From: Hydractinia symbiolongicarpus
Taxonomy: Eukaryota; Cnidaria; Hydrozoa; Anthoathecata; Hydractiniidae
Direction of reading: 5' to 3'
DNA: 64,000 bases
Assembly: GCF_029227915.1 (NCBI RefSeq)
Contig: NC_079875.1
Location: 4,340,001 to 4,404,000, forward strand
Each line of letters starts with the position of its first letter. Positions within the stretch are counted from its first letter, which is position 1. This document shows positions 48,101 to 57,700 of the stretch, in pieces. Made by a program: the position numbers and the translations under genes. The notes beneath the pieces were generated by a model. It was not told where the DNA came from. It saw only the letters and a program-made list of their open reading frames with translations, and did no database searches.

Positions 48101-49665
48101 CAAAAACAAGTTAAACAAACTGAATCTGTTATAGTTATTGATAAAACTGATAACGTCAGCATTATGGAAGTGGAACGTACCGAAGAAGTTACAGACACAG
48201 AAGAGGGGGATAACGCTTTGATCTTTTCGACTGATGAAACTCAACATGATGAAGAGAAGTCAACGGAAGCCGAAACCGCTACAAAGGTAATTCTTATTTT
48301 TTTCCCAAATTTATTTTAACATGGTTTTTTAATGCAAATTTGAACGGGTAACTTCAAAACTTTTCGGGAATTTTGCGACTTATAATATTGCTTCAAAGAA
48401 AGCTGGCGAAAGTGTACATGGAAATAGAAGAATTCTTACACAGAATACTTTATTAGAATAAGTGCATTTTTGGTTTTTCGTCTTTTATTTTGGTTATTAA
48501 AACGGCAATATTTTGATCATACTGTACTAAAAATCCTTACAACCTGTATTTTTGTTAGTCATATATAAGTAAAAAGTAACATTCTTCAACTTAAAATGTA
48601 TACATATTTCTGTACACTTAGATCTGTGAGACGACCAACTTGGATGACATAGAGATGACGGATGTGGATAGTATCCACAGGGATGAAAACACAGACGAAA
48701 ATAAAATAACTGACACCGATCAAGCTGTCAATTCTGACGTCACTGTTGTCGGAAGTAACGTCACTAAAACCTTTGTGGCTGTTGACGACGTTACCACTGC
48801 CGTCGACAAAGACGTTAATGAAACAGACAACGCGAGCGTAGCAGGGAATGAAGATTTCGACTTACTAAAAAAACTTGCCGACAAACTTGGAGCTGTTATT
48901 ACCGTTATAACAAATTTGGAACACTGCTGGGTTATTCCGATTTTTCCTGAAACGTTTAACTTGTTTTCACCGCATTTTTTTGTTGCTTATCGTTACCAAA
49001 GATTCTTTCCTGCTTGGTTAGGAAACCGCGCGTCAGTGTCGTCTATACGCAACATTAATTTAAAGCGTCAAGGTAAAGAACCGCAATGTCGGTGTGGCCG
49101 TGGAACGCCTGGTAAAGATGGCCAAGGAAAATGTGTGTCTCGAGAGAACGGTAAATATTTGACAAGATGTATCTGCTTTAGACTGGACCGTGCCTGTACC
49201 ATATCATGCGATTGTCGTAATTGTGAGAACCCATTCGGTTGCCGTCCTGACGGAATTCGCCCAAAGAAACCGAAAATCCCGTATCGGCAACGTTACGCCC
49301 ATGAAGCAGCGAAAATCGCAACTTGTAAGAGCTCGGCAGTATCTTCGACTATTGCTACACAAACACCAAACGCGCCAGAGATTTGCGACGTAGATAGCGG
49401 TATGGAGAGTTGGGTTTCGCTTGAACATTGCATATTCGAAGCGCTGATAAACGAAATTAAGTCTGATGATAACGTCATTACACCGTCAGAAGTAAGAGAC
49501 ACGTTTAATTCTGTCGTCATCGAACTTTTAGGTATTAACGCCTTAGGTACTGTTGCTTACACCAAATCTCTTGACCAAATAACATTAAAACTTCAACAGC
49601 GCGAAAGAGACGTGTCGGAATATTTGAAAATTTATCAAATGCAGGTGGATTTATCGTTAGGATGA
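33147..49665 (+). CDS. Transposase-derived protein with C-terminal CXC cysteine-rich domain (1362 aa)
   Basis: Exons: 33147-33540, 44281-44448, 45230-46533, 46843-47194, 47460-48286, 48622-49665; total 4089 nt with all phases matching. Order: acidic, Glu/Asp-rich N-terminus (about residues 1-187); zinc-binding knuckle (C-PSC) and a conserved region as in animal DDE/RNase H-fold transposases related to the KDZ/Zisupton groups; core with FNESKHVLSW and FTTKCCDWR; then GCLSAIPPEVG..NDIH..LR, matching the family pattern LSDIPPGxGT-NE-LH; an acidic linker; and a C-terminal CXC domain (CRCGRG...CDCRNCENPFGC) resembling the MSL2/tesmin type that binds DNA. Where active relatives have Asp (first catalytic position and D-NCC-WR) and Glu (NE-LH), this protein has Asn, Thr and Asp, so catalysis is probably lost. 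The long intact frame, conserved splice sites and an intron full of old insertions suggest a host gene. Candidate polyadenylation signal at 49889-49894. Family naming is from memory, without a database search. Confidence 0.75.
33929..34001. repeat. Direct repeat flanking a GATA microsatellite
   Basis: A 26-bp segment (AATCACGAGTCTGGGAAAGA...) occurs twice, separated by AAGATAGATAGATAGATAGA. Probably local slippage or duplication in the large first coding intron of the transposase-derived gene. Confidence 0.75.
34780..35053 (-). mobile_element. tRNA-derived SINE
   Basis: Read on the - strand from about 35053, the sequence starts with a tRNA-like head: an A-box-like stretch (TAGATTAGTGGTTATAGC) and, about 30 bp on, a B-box-like GGTTTCGATTTC, where tRNA genes have GGTTCGANTCC. 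A tRNA-unrelated body follows. The head is degenerate and followed by extra sequence, so it is a SINE rather than a functional tRNA gene. Family not identified. Confidence 0.55.
35741..37555 (-). CDS. Non-LTR reverse transcriptase with internal PHD-like zinc finger
   Basis: Order on the - strand: fingers/palm motifs (GKAAGVSGI, RGLKLVDQVMK, QFGFVPGRGT, FVDLEKAFDRV, GVHQGSVLSPLLF), the catalytic LLYADDLVLIAES, the thumb (KGLKVNTAKSK), then an inserted CGVCRKG..C-TC-HWVH-KC..C-RC module (C-X2-C, C-X2-C, H-X2-C, C-X2-C; PHD/RING-like), and the conserved C-terminal region (FCYLGDMLG, YGSETWA, RRLNWLGHLERM, GRPRKTW-type). It copies element RNA into DNA at the insertion site. The catalytic residues look intact, but the element lacks its 5' end. 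The open frame runs past the element's (GAT)n tail into flanking DNA down to 35642, and that extension is not part of the enzyme. A frame break separates it from the N-terminal piece at 37552-37782. Confidence 0.85.
37552..37782 (-). pseudogene. N-terminal linker fragment of the same reverse transcriptase ORF
   Basis: A basic, Lys/Arg-rich stretch (KRRARTAVYKAKSEAER, then KQMKKTNQDIVGEK) equals the segment that normally sits between endonuclease and reverse transcriptase in these elements. It ends with a stop directly where the reverse transcriptase frame begins one frame over, so the original ORF is broken here by a small deletion. Confidence 0.7.
38008..38210 (-). repeat. Copia 3' LTR
   Basis: 203 bp with TG..CA ends and the inverted termini TGTTAA/TTAACA. 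It differs from the other LTR at 12 positions (about 94 percent identity), implying that insertion was not very recent. Its inner side is preceded (on the - strand) by a polypurine tract at 38211-38225. Confidence 0.93.
38211..38225 (-). other. Copia polypurine tract
   Basis: On the - strand AAAAGTGGGGAAGAT directly abuts the 3' LTR; this position and composition are those of the plus-strand primer of LTR retrotransposons. Confidence 0.75.
38280..39129 (-). pseudogene. Copia RNase H and C-terminal reverse transcriptase
   Basis: From 39129 the - strand reads FLVGSECSTVFRYLGLSL and RALIERLCWLSGQTRPDI (copia connection region), then EVYNDAPFANLRNGGSQGGY (RNase H). After a stop at 38638 the frame continues with RLQRVVRSTMAAET and the last RNase H motif in degraded form. 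RNase H removes template RNA in reverse transcription. Frameshifts and stops show it is dead. Confidence 0.8.
39144..39677 (-). pseudogene. Copia reverse transcriptase, N-terminal half
   Basis: The - strand reads ARWVVTEK, KARLVAQGF, SPTCSKKSLRLILTLIA, NSIDIKSAFLHG, TVYLKPPKEA and LWRLKKCIYGL-DASR-WY, the ordered copia reverse transcriptase motifs. The catalytic VDD is present in the DNA but in another frame, so a frameshift precedes the active site. Upstream the protein breaks off at the Penelope insertion (about 39690). Confidence 0.85.
39690..40600 (+). mobile_element. Penelope-like element 3' fragment nested in the copia element
   Basis: The + strand encodes the C-terminal part of a Penelope-like retroelement protein: LLNRANSVVSDKQERKEEIQRV (39740 on), a pre-GIY linker, then CVYEIPCKDCDAVYIGKTKRKF-RVQEH (about 40060-40155), the GIY-YIG endonuclease N-terminus, and DRESRTTARK..KHINSISYQLPEIW (to 40371). 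The parts sit in several frames, so it is inactive. The downstream TGATGGGAGAAGGATCTCCC..GAAACG block is typical of the non-coding 3' region of these elements. It interrupts the copia ORF between 39677 and 40612, so it inserted after copia did. Confidence 0.82.
40056..40371 (+). pseudogene. GIY-YIG endonuclease domain of the Penelope-like element
   Basis: Motif VYEIPC-DC-AVYIG-T-R-F-R-EH is the Penelope-type GIY-YIG signature (CCHH-like metal-binding residues plus the YIG block). A TGA after EHSAQ and a frame change separate it from the C-terminal half (RNGDVKKNKIADHSW..LPAL). The enzyme nicks target DNA to start retrotransposition; this copy is broken. Confidence 0.8.
40612..41229 (-). pseudogene. 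Copia integrase-reverse transcriptase linker region
   Basis: A long acidic - strand frame (DTDNPVNEEVVGDGDSDDSAENS...) sits between the integrase and the reverse transcriptase, the place of the variable linker in the copia polyprotein. It is cut off at 40612 by the Penelope insertion. No domain is recognised. Confidence 0.6.
41463..42181 (-). pseudogene. Copia integrase
   Basis: On the - strand: zinc-binding region (LHQQFSHPN.., with HSCQIY replacing the expected C-X2-C), core motifs VALDLKEW, FLIDNSGEFAND-type and ESPWSNGL, giving the D, D, E catalytic set, followed after a frame change by the tail with NGYSPNQLVFG. The integrase inserts element cDNA into the host genome. A lost cysteine and frame breaks make it non-functional. 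Confidence 0.82.
42590..42826 (-). pseudogene. Copia nucleocapsid zinc knuckle and protease region
   Basis: A CCHC knuckle (CAICGSVFHWAKSC, C-X2-C-X4-H-X4-C, 42749-42790) is followed by AILDSGC, the aspartic protease active-site motif (DSG instead of the more usual DTG; near 42620). The frame ends soon after. These parts package RNA and cut the polyprotein. Confidence 0.75.
42967..43382 (-). pseudogene. Copia gag
   Basis: Starts with an ATG at 43382, 32 bases inside the 5' LTR, and reads WKKEVQIWQLLT and LKDSHHSAYEAYE, then in a second frame MNDYIIEFERLYNKLK, LPEGVLAYRFINSS, which are typical copia gag motifs (UBN2-like). A frameshift near 43180 splits it. Confidence 0.75.
43403..43413 (-). 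other. Copia primer-binding site for initiator Met tRNA
   Basis: One base inside the 5' LTR, the - strand reads TGGTAGCAGAG, which complements the CTCTGCTACCA 3' end of animal initiator methionine tRNA. This fixes the element's orientation. Confidence 0.8.
43415..43617 (-). repeat. Copia 5' LTR
   Basis: 203 bp, the partner of 38008-38210, with the same TGTTAA..TTAACA ends. The outer flank GCAC repeats the bases before the other LTR. Confidence 0.93.
43953..43984. repeat. Perfect 32-bp palindrome
   Basis: ATTGTCCAAATTTTTT is followed directly by its reverse complement with no spacer, in the large intron about 300 bp before exon 44281. It could extrude a cruciform or be the relic of a small inverted element; there is no sign of function. 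Confidence 0.9.
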
Positions 49666-52006
49666 TTTATTTATCTTAATTTAACATCTGTATGTGTACT
49701 ATCAAGAGTTTTGTGTTCCTTTTCGTTTTCACAAATTAATGTTTTGGTGTGTCAGTAGTAATAACAACGCAAAAATGGTTGAGCATTCATATAAACTGTC
49801 ATCCACCGATTTTGTTTCACGCAACGCAAACTTGTCTGAAACGTGTAATATTTTTCAGAGTATAGCTTTATTTTGATTCACATAAAATAATAAACTAGTG
49901 CAAATGTTGTGTAAAAGTTAAGATTGTAAAACCAACTTTTATTGACTTCATTTAAAAATGTGGTTCTGAATCTCGCTAACATTCATGCCTTCTGTCAGAT
50001 CAAAAAATTCAGGAAAAGTCAAGAAATTCGTTAAATAAATGTCCTGGAATGACATGAAAAAAAATTGGATAATAAAAACGACGAATGTCTACTTATAGCA
50101 CAGAAGTAAATATGTGAATTTAATTGGTTTGATTGATTCCATGAACATTTCTTGCCTCCAGGTTTGCTAAAAAACAGTAGTAGGAAATTATAAATTCTCC
50201 AATTAACACCATCCCTACAATTAAAATTCAAAATTTAAAAAAATGCCTGGTTTTTAATGAACGCCCGTCTTTAACAAACGTCAAAAAGTGTTTATCAGAG
50301 TTTTTTAAATTCAAGCAGTTTACGGACTGTCCATTTTCTTATAAAAAGCTATATATTGTTTGTTAGTATAAAAAAGTATAAAAATGCTGCATGGGTACAG
50401 AAATAATTTGTTTTTCACCACTCGTGGAAAGGTTTAAAAGCTAATTTTAAAACTTTTGGAAGTAAAAATAGGAGATATGAAACTTGCAACTGGATCCTAA
50501 ATTTTGTCAATTATACTTGCCCATCATGATTGGTGGTCCGATCAAGGTGAACCATGGTCAATAGAGAATAACACGCTTGTCACCCACAGTTTGTTCTTCC
50601 TTTTCGATGAGTGCGGGTGTGGGGCGAACTTAGCCGTTAAGAAAGTTAACAAAACCCTGGGGACAAGAATAAAAGTTTCGGTCAATGTATTTGTATTCCA
50701 TATGAGATCAGTTATCGATGAATAACAAAACGGAATAATAATGGCGATTTCAAAATCAGGAGGTATTTTTTCCTGAGTATGATTCAGGTAATATATATCT
50801 TTAACGTTAGGGCGACATACACCAAAAAATGTGAAATCTCTAAAACAGTTTGTTTAAGAAATTTTTCAAAGAGGTTTCCTTTTGTGTATATATATACAAT
50901 TCAGCACTCCATAGCCTATAAACTCTAAGAATTCTGATACAACTAGGTAGCTAGCCTTTTTCTTTTTTCTTTGGTTTAGTTAGTAGGAGGAGCTGAAGGC
51001 TAAAGAGCTATTCTTGATGTAAAAAGGATATCACACCTTTTTGCTTTGTTGCTGATAATCATATAGTGTAGTTTCTGAGCATTACTTTTTTCCTTTAAGA
51101 TGGAGAAATTTTCTATAGATGACTCGCCAATTTTTACAAAAGTTAAAACAACAGACCAGAATATATTCAAAGAAATCTATCTTTTTTTAATATTAGCCAT
51201 TTTTCCCTGGTGAGTCCTGCTTTTTTGCTACATGCTCATTGTTCCAAAAATGAAATGAAAAATTACCTCACACCGACCACTACTAATAATTTTGATTTGA
51301 TCTCTTGATCCATTGGGACAAGCTAATTATTAATAGAAATTTGTATTGCTTTAAAAATTTTAAAATTTCAATTTTAAAATTTCAATTGCCATTATTTTTA
51401 TTTTTAGATAATTAACCTTCATAACCCCCTCCCCCTAAGATAAGTTTATAATCGTACCGTACAATCGATCCTACAATATTATTGTATACTAGTCAATAAA
51501 GCCCATGAAGAAAATCACTTAGGCAGAAGGAGAATAGAGAAATAAGATGTTTTAATTTTTTTGCTGACATCAGCAGTGCAGATACAAAAAAAATTACTGA
51601 AATTTAGTTTATTCGTTGCCTAGTGTTGTGTAGAGCTTAAACTGGTGATCAAGAAAATGTATATGATCATGTGCTTTTGATGAGTGGCTAATGAAATATA
51701 AGAGTTTTAAAATTTTGCTGATGGTAGCAAAGATCTGCTAAAATACTTTATTTTTTTTTTTAGAAATTTGTACACCTGTTGCCTTTAACACATAGATCTT
51801 TAAACACTGATTAAGAAAATGTATAGGATTATATATCTTTGGCAAAAGGTTGCAGAGATATTAGGGTTTGAAGGTTTTTTGATGATGTCATTAACCCATC
51901 CATTCCAAAACGAATTTAGGGACCCAGGCTTAGGAAACTTACCCAAATTTGTCCCAGGTGCTCCCAAGTTATCCACGCAGTGAAAAATCAATGATGTCAC
52001 CACCTC

Positions 52007-52110
52007 GTTTCCAAGTTATTTGGCCTCAAAGTTTTAGGTGCACTGTAATGGCTTCATTAATTTAATATAGCAGGATATAGGACGTTAAAGTAGTGGTGTT
52101 TACGTGGCGA
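52007..52110. repeat. Dispersed repeat, related to 12541-12640
   Basis: Shares TTTCCAAGTTATTTGGCCTC and the ordered downstream blocks with the copy in the STRA6-like copy A intron. Element type not identified. Confidence 0.5.
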
Positions 52111-54063
52111 CGTAACATCAGAAAATTTAACATATTAGACATGCATTTTTCGGCAACATCAAAGAAAAATAAAGAAATTCACTTTGCCTGTTACTGTCAC
52201 AGACACACTCTCCGTATTATTATAGAGATATAAAAACATATTGTATTGTTACATATGACTTGTTGTAATGTCTGTAATGAATGTACGGTATCTATCAGTA
52301 AACAACACAGTTTTATGCTATGGTCTCCGCCATATTGTATATTTCCAGTTATAACTCTTAGCCTTACAAAATAGTCAGAGCAAAGTGGATATAGACGGAG
52401 ATATGATTGCCGAGTGGAACGAACGGACATCACACTTGTGAACTCTAAACTGAGCTCATGCAAAGACTCGCCCAATTCTGAGAATTGAGAAACTAGCTGA
52501 GCTATTAATTGCTCCCCCAATTACAAAAAAAGTTTTTCTAGCTGAGCACTATCAATTCATCTCACATGGAAATCAATGTTCCCTTTCTTATTATTTACAG
52601 TAAAAAAGAACCAAGATATATAAAAAGATAAAATAAAATAGATAACAAAGACTTTGTGATAAAATATGTGTTTATAAACTTGTTCTATTTATTCAGACTG
52701 CGCGCCCAGTTTAAATTTTTGTAACCTTGGGGTAGCGATTTATTGCTCTGGTGTTATTTTCTTATTGATAGGCCTGCTATGTTTAATATTCTGTCCCTAT
52801 CCCCGTTATAAAAAAATTTACGCTTGCTGTCTAGCTACCTACAATCCTGTTCATAATCTTTATGAAAATTACAGGTTTTAGGCCATTAACTTTTCCAGAT
52901 GTGTAAGGTTGGTAATATATAAATGCGCTAGTTGCATTTTAAAGAATGTTCGTATTTTGGAACAATTAACAGCCCATAATGGTCCAGGAATTTGATAAAA
53001 TGAGATGTTTGCAAGTTTAATTTTTGCACAAATTGTAAGTTTGAGGTATTTTCTTCCTATAAATCACCAAAATAAAATGTCAAGAATTTTAAAAAGTAAT
53101 TTTTGAAGCATGCAGCAAAAACTTATAAATTTTGTGCAGAAAATTTTCTTGTGCTGTTTCAAAAGTTATATACAGCTTTAACCCAGTTAGGCTGTCTCTA
53201 AATTTAAACGGCAACGTACTCTCTTTCCATTTAAAATAAGAAAAAAAACAAGAAAATTATTTCATAGAAAATTTTGGTGTTATTTTAATTTTTTTTTCAT
53301 GCAGTCCCATATGTATGAAATCTTTTAGGGATTATAGTTTAGTTATATTCTTCTTAAAATCTTTTTGCAGTGTTATTGAGCATTAGTCTTACAGTATTAC
53401 ATTTTAGCTTGCATATTTTTTCCATCATTTAATAATCATAATGAAGGAGGGTGTTACGACAATTAAGTTCTTTTTTCCACTTACAAATTTAGCGAAATAT
53501 TATCTAAATATTTGTTACAGTTTAGGCAGTTTATTTATGTACAAATTGCTTAAAAAAGTTAAAGTTTGCACCAGCTATATTAGATGTTACGTGTGTAAAT
53601 CCTAAAAATCACATAATCCAGTTTAAGGTGTGTATGAAAATCCGAAAAAATAGGGAAGTGTGCTAATCAAATATTGAAACTTTATTTCCTATAAAAAAAA
53701 TAAAATTATGACAGAGAAGTTTCAAGTTCTTTAATATTAATGGAACTTATAATATTTAACAGATTGCAAGGCATTCATAAAGTTTAAGGAGATCGTTTTA
53801 AGCAATAGCCAAATGGTAAATGTACAGAGATACACCTTAAGATTAGACAAGCTGGTGCGTACAGATAAAAAAAACTCAGTGGGTGTCATAGTTGTATAAC
53901 ATAAAAAGGTTTATTAATAAATTTTAGCAGTGCCCACGACCTTCCAACAGACTGAATATGATTATATATGATAGCACAATAAATATGTTGGATATTTTGT
54001 TATATTCCACATAGTCATATAGAAGCTATAAAGTGACTGTTATCCTAATAAATTATGTTTACC

Positions 54064-54083
54064 TTAAAGGTACTGTCCGATTA
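54064..54083 (+). repeat. Lone terminal sequence of the TTAA element family
   Basis: TTAAAGGTACTGTCCGATTA matches the left end of the element at 2338 (TTAA plus AGGTACTGTCCG). The opposite inverted end was not seen downstream to 56000, so this is a solo or truncated copy showing that the family is dispersed. Confidence 0.65.
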
Positions 54084-54766
54084 AAAATCAACTAAAATTA
54101 ATGTATCTACCTTTGTAAAAAAATTTCAAAATTTGTTAACTTACAAAAAACTATTAATTATTTTATTTCTGTGAGAGGGAATGATTGTATAAAAAAGTTT
54201 CTAGACTTCCTTATAGCCTGTGCTAATGTATTTTTTATAAATTTTAGTTGAACACACAATGGAATAACTTTAATTGAAATATTATTGAATGTGAAACCAC
54301 TAGGCTGAGTAATTTAGTTTCAGATTACTGAAGTTTCTATTATGAATAAAGTATTTGATTATGTTTTATAAGTATCATGTAAACTCATTCATCGTAGCAA
54401 CATGATATGACAATAAATTTGTAGGTATTGCATCTGGAAATAATTTAAAAACTATATATAGGTCCTTTAACTGCTATAGTTAGAATAATTTTTGTTAGGA
54501 TTGGACCTTAACTATGTACATCTAGTATGTACAGGTCATAAGGTTTTTTATTTTGTAAAAACTACAGAATAAGTTTTTATTTAAAGTTTGTTAAAAAATG
54601 CTTGTCTATTTTTTATTGTTAAATTCTAAAATTATTTTTCTTTAAACAGTTACATCTTATCTTTTATTTTCACAATTTTAAACTTGGCACTCTGTTTATA
54701 GATTCAAATACTAATATATCCAACAATCCTGAGAAGTTTTTGTTATATATATGGAAATAAACAAGA

Positions 54767-57700
54767 ATGAATATATTTAAGAAAAAAATTAAAGGTGACC
54801 TTGAAGATGATTGGAAACCTACAGGAAGTTTTGTAAGAAAACCTGTTAAAGGATGGATCCACCCAGACCATCAGTTGGAGTCATCAGGTGTTGTTTATCA
54901 TACACGTGTAGGTTTTAAAGTTCTTTTTGTGTATAGTTTTGGTAATGCATTAAATTTTAGTTCTTCATCTCTTATAGAATTTAGTCACTGATTTAAAGTA
55001 AATCTGTCCATAAAAAGTCAGAAATTTATTTTTCTTTTGATTTTCTGTTGTAGATCTATTTAATTAAGTTACCATGTTGTTGCAATTTTATTGAAATGTT
55101 ATGTCTTTTATACTTCTTTTGTAGTATATTTATTACATGTTGTTTCTAGTTTGTTGGAGCTGTCAAAATATTACAATCAGTACGTTTTAGTCCTCTTGAT
55201 CAAAGAGGAGAAATTGTCAGGTAGAGTTACATCAATAATTTTTTTTCTATACAGGAAAATAATACTAGTCTATAAAATCCACAAATTGTTTTGTTTGTTA
55301 CAGTAAATATAAGATGAAAAATCACTTTTGAATAACTACCCGCACAACAATGCAACATAATTTAATTATCATAACAATAAACTCAAATGCTTAAGGTGCT
55401 GGGTATACTGTCAAAATTGAAAGAAGAAATTTAAAACGATAAAACTGTACTTGTTTGTAAAGTTTTTCACTTGTGTGTTACTAGCGAAAGCACCTTTCTC
55501 TTCTGTTAGTCAGTTTCAAATGTTATACAGAAATTTTGTAACGTATTTTTGTGGTTCATCATACTGAAAAGGCTACAACTTTTAAACTAAAGATTTCTTC
55601 TAAATAATCACCCTGTCTTAGTAAACTCCCAGAGCTTTGAAACGTAATAATATAATAACGTACTTTGTCTTCATCCTTAACAGCGTATGATTTAAAAACA
55701 GTAGTAAAAGAAATACATTTTTCTTAAATCACACTTTGGTATTTTAAGCATTAGTTATTTATATTAACTATAGTTGTATTTGTTTTTAGGGAGGCTATAA
55801 GAAGATGTTCTCATGCTTCAGATCTCTTTAACTTCAAGAAAAAGAAGGTATAATATTCACTTTTGTTCAAATCTCCTGTCTTGGTAAAGTATTTGTTGAA
55901 ATGATTGCTCCTAAAATCATCCTAAAAGGTGTTTAGAGTTCTTAGCAAAACTGAAAAACCTGGAAATTTGTTTATATAAAAGCATTCATGTATTATGACA
56001 GAATTAAGATAAACAATAACCAGATACTAGCATCACACTGCTAGTATCTGGTGTGTATATGCTTTTCAATTTTTTTTTGTGCTTTTAGAGCAACGCCAAC
56101 AATGAAATAATTGGAGGTAAAATTTCGTTTTCTATTATGTGGCTATACTCACCTACTTTTTTTAAAACATTTCTTTTTTTAACTCTAGAGATTTATCTTT
56201 CTCATTCTGGAGAGAGTTCAACAACAACCTTTTCAAAAGTTGCGATCAAGACAACAGCTTTATCAACAGGTCACACCATTTGTGGACATGAAATAGAAAA
56301 AATCTCTTTTGCAAGTATTGGTGAAAATGTATAGTGCTATTCTGTATCTCTTGTTTTGCTTTATGCCATATAGGTGCTAATTTTTTTTCTATTTTAATCT
56401 TGTAATCTTTTTAATCTTTTTGGTTAATTCCATCACTCTCTCTCCATCAAGCATAACACTTAACATAAAGCATATATTATGTATTCTTATTGTAGGAGTA
56501 TAAAAATTTGGTGGGCTATGTGTCGAAAGATTCAAAGTATGAGAGAGGTATATTTTAATTTCGAGAATGCTATGTAGTTTGTCTTGGTAAACAACCTTTG
56601 TGAGCATATTTTTTAAACTTTTTTTCACCCACCGTCACTCGTGTATCTACGAACAGTTCTCCATAATTTTTCGCATAATTTTAGTTTTCTCCAATACAGT
56701 ATCTTGCTACAATGTAATTCTTCTTTTTAGCATGTTTTGTTTTTGAGTGTGATGCTGGTTTAGCAGAAGACATTATACTAACAATCGGACAAGCATTTGA
56801 ATTAAAATACAAAGAATCGTTAAATACAAGTCATGTTATTCAACCTGTTGTCAGCAGGTATACCTTTGCGATGACACAGCCTCAGGTTTTTTACCTCTTA
56901 AAGTGGTTTGATGTAAAAGTTAGTTGTGCTAAATTTTTAAGATGCATTAAATAAATGAACAAGTCAGCCTTTACATGGACCTGAAATGAGATTTCAAATC
57001 ACAATAAGATTTTGTTGTAGTTACGTGAAGCTTTTCATATTGGTTTTGTGCCATAACTTTTGTCCACATGTGCATTGTTTCAATTTTGGTTAATCATGTT
57101 TACATAATTTTGGGACCCGGTCATTCTGACTGAAGAAAAATCAAAACCAAAATGAGTTCCATTTTTGGCCAGACAAAAGGCAAAAGTAAATTTTCATTTT
57201 GTGACAGAAATAAAACTTCATGTAAAGGTTGGTTAAAAGATATTTTAAATTAAATTTGAAGCGAGGGTAATGGATATTATAAGTACTTAAGTCAGTAGAA
57301 GAAAATCAACACAACTAAAGTTAATTTTGTTTTTTAATGTAATTCACATAATTCTGTCCATTGCATGTTAATCTTGTTTCATACACTAGGCTCAAATCGG
57401 GAAGTGTACCTCCTGAACCACGCCCACATTTTTTTGAAGTTCCAAGAAAGTAAGATAAATAAATGAATATTAAACTAACTACTAACTTGAAACTCATAAC
57501 AACAATATAAAATAACAACATAAATGTCGTTTACTAACAGTGTTTATGTCTTCATACGCAGTCTTTAAGTAACCTTTTCCCTAAAGTCCTAACCCTTCAA
57601 AAAGCCTTCATAAGAGTTAATAGATTGTAACACAAAGTGACTTGCACTGTATTCTTCTTCTGAAATTAAGTGTGTGTATAGCCATAAAAACAATGTTTCC

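Larger units (their letters stand above)
49666..54766. other. Intergenic region before SHC
   Basis: The 3' UTR of the transposase-derived gene extends to a signal at 49889-49894. Further on are the dispersed repeat at 52007-52110 and a lone element end at 54064-54083. Several open frames (for example 50504-50725 on + and 52197-52520 on -) show no recognisable domain or splice context. The SHC promoter presumably lies near the 3' end of this region but no element could be assigned. Confidence 0.5.

Noticed and set aside
50504-50725. 73-codon + strand open frame
   Set aside because: No homologous motif and no supporting splice sites; probably chance.
52197-52520. 107-codon - strand open frame
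   Set aside because: No domain, no splice context and no repeat-internal motif recognised; the sequence looks like non-coding or repeat DNA.
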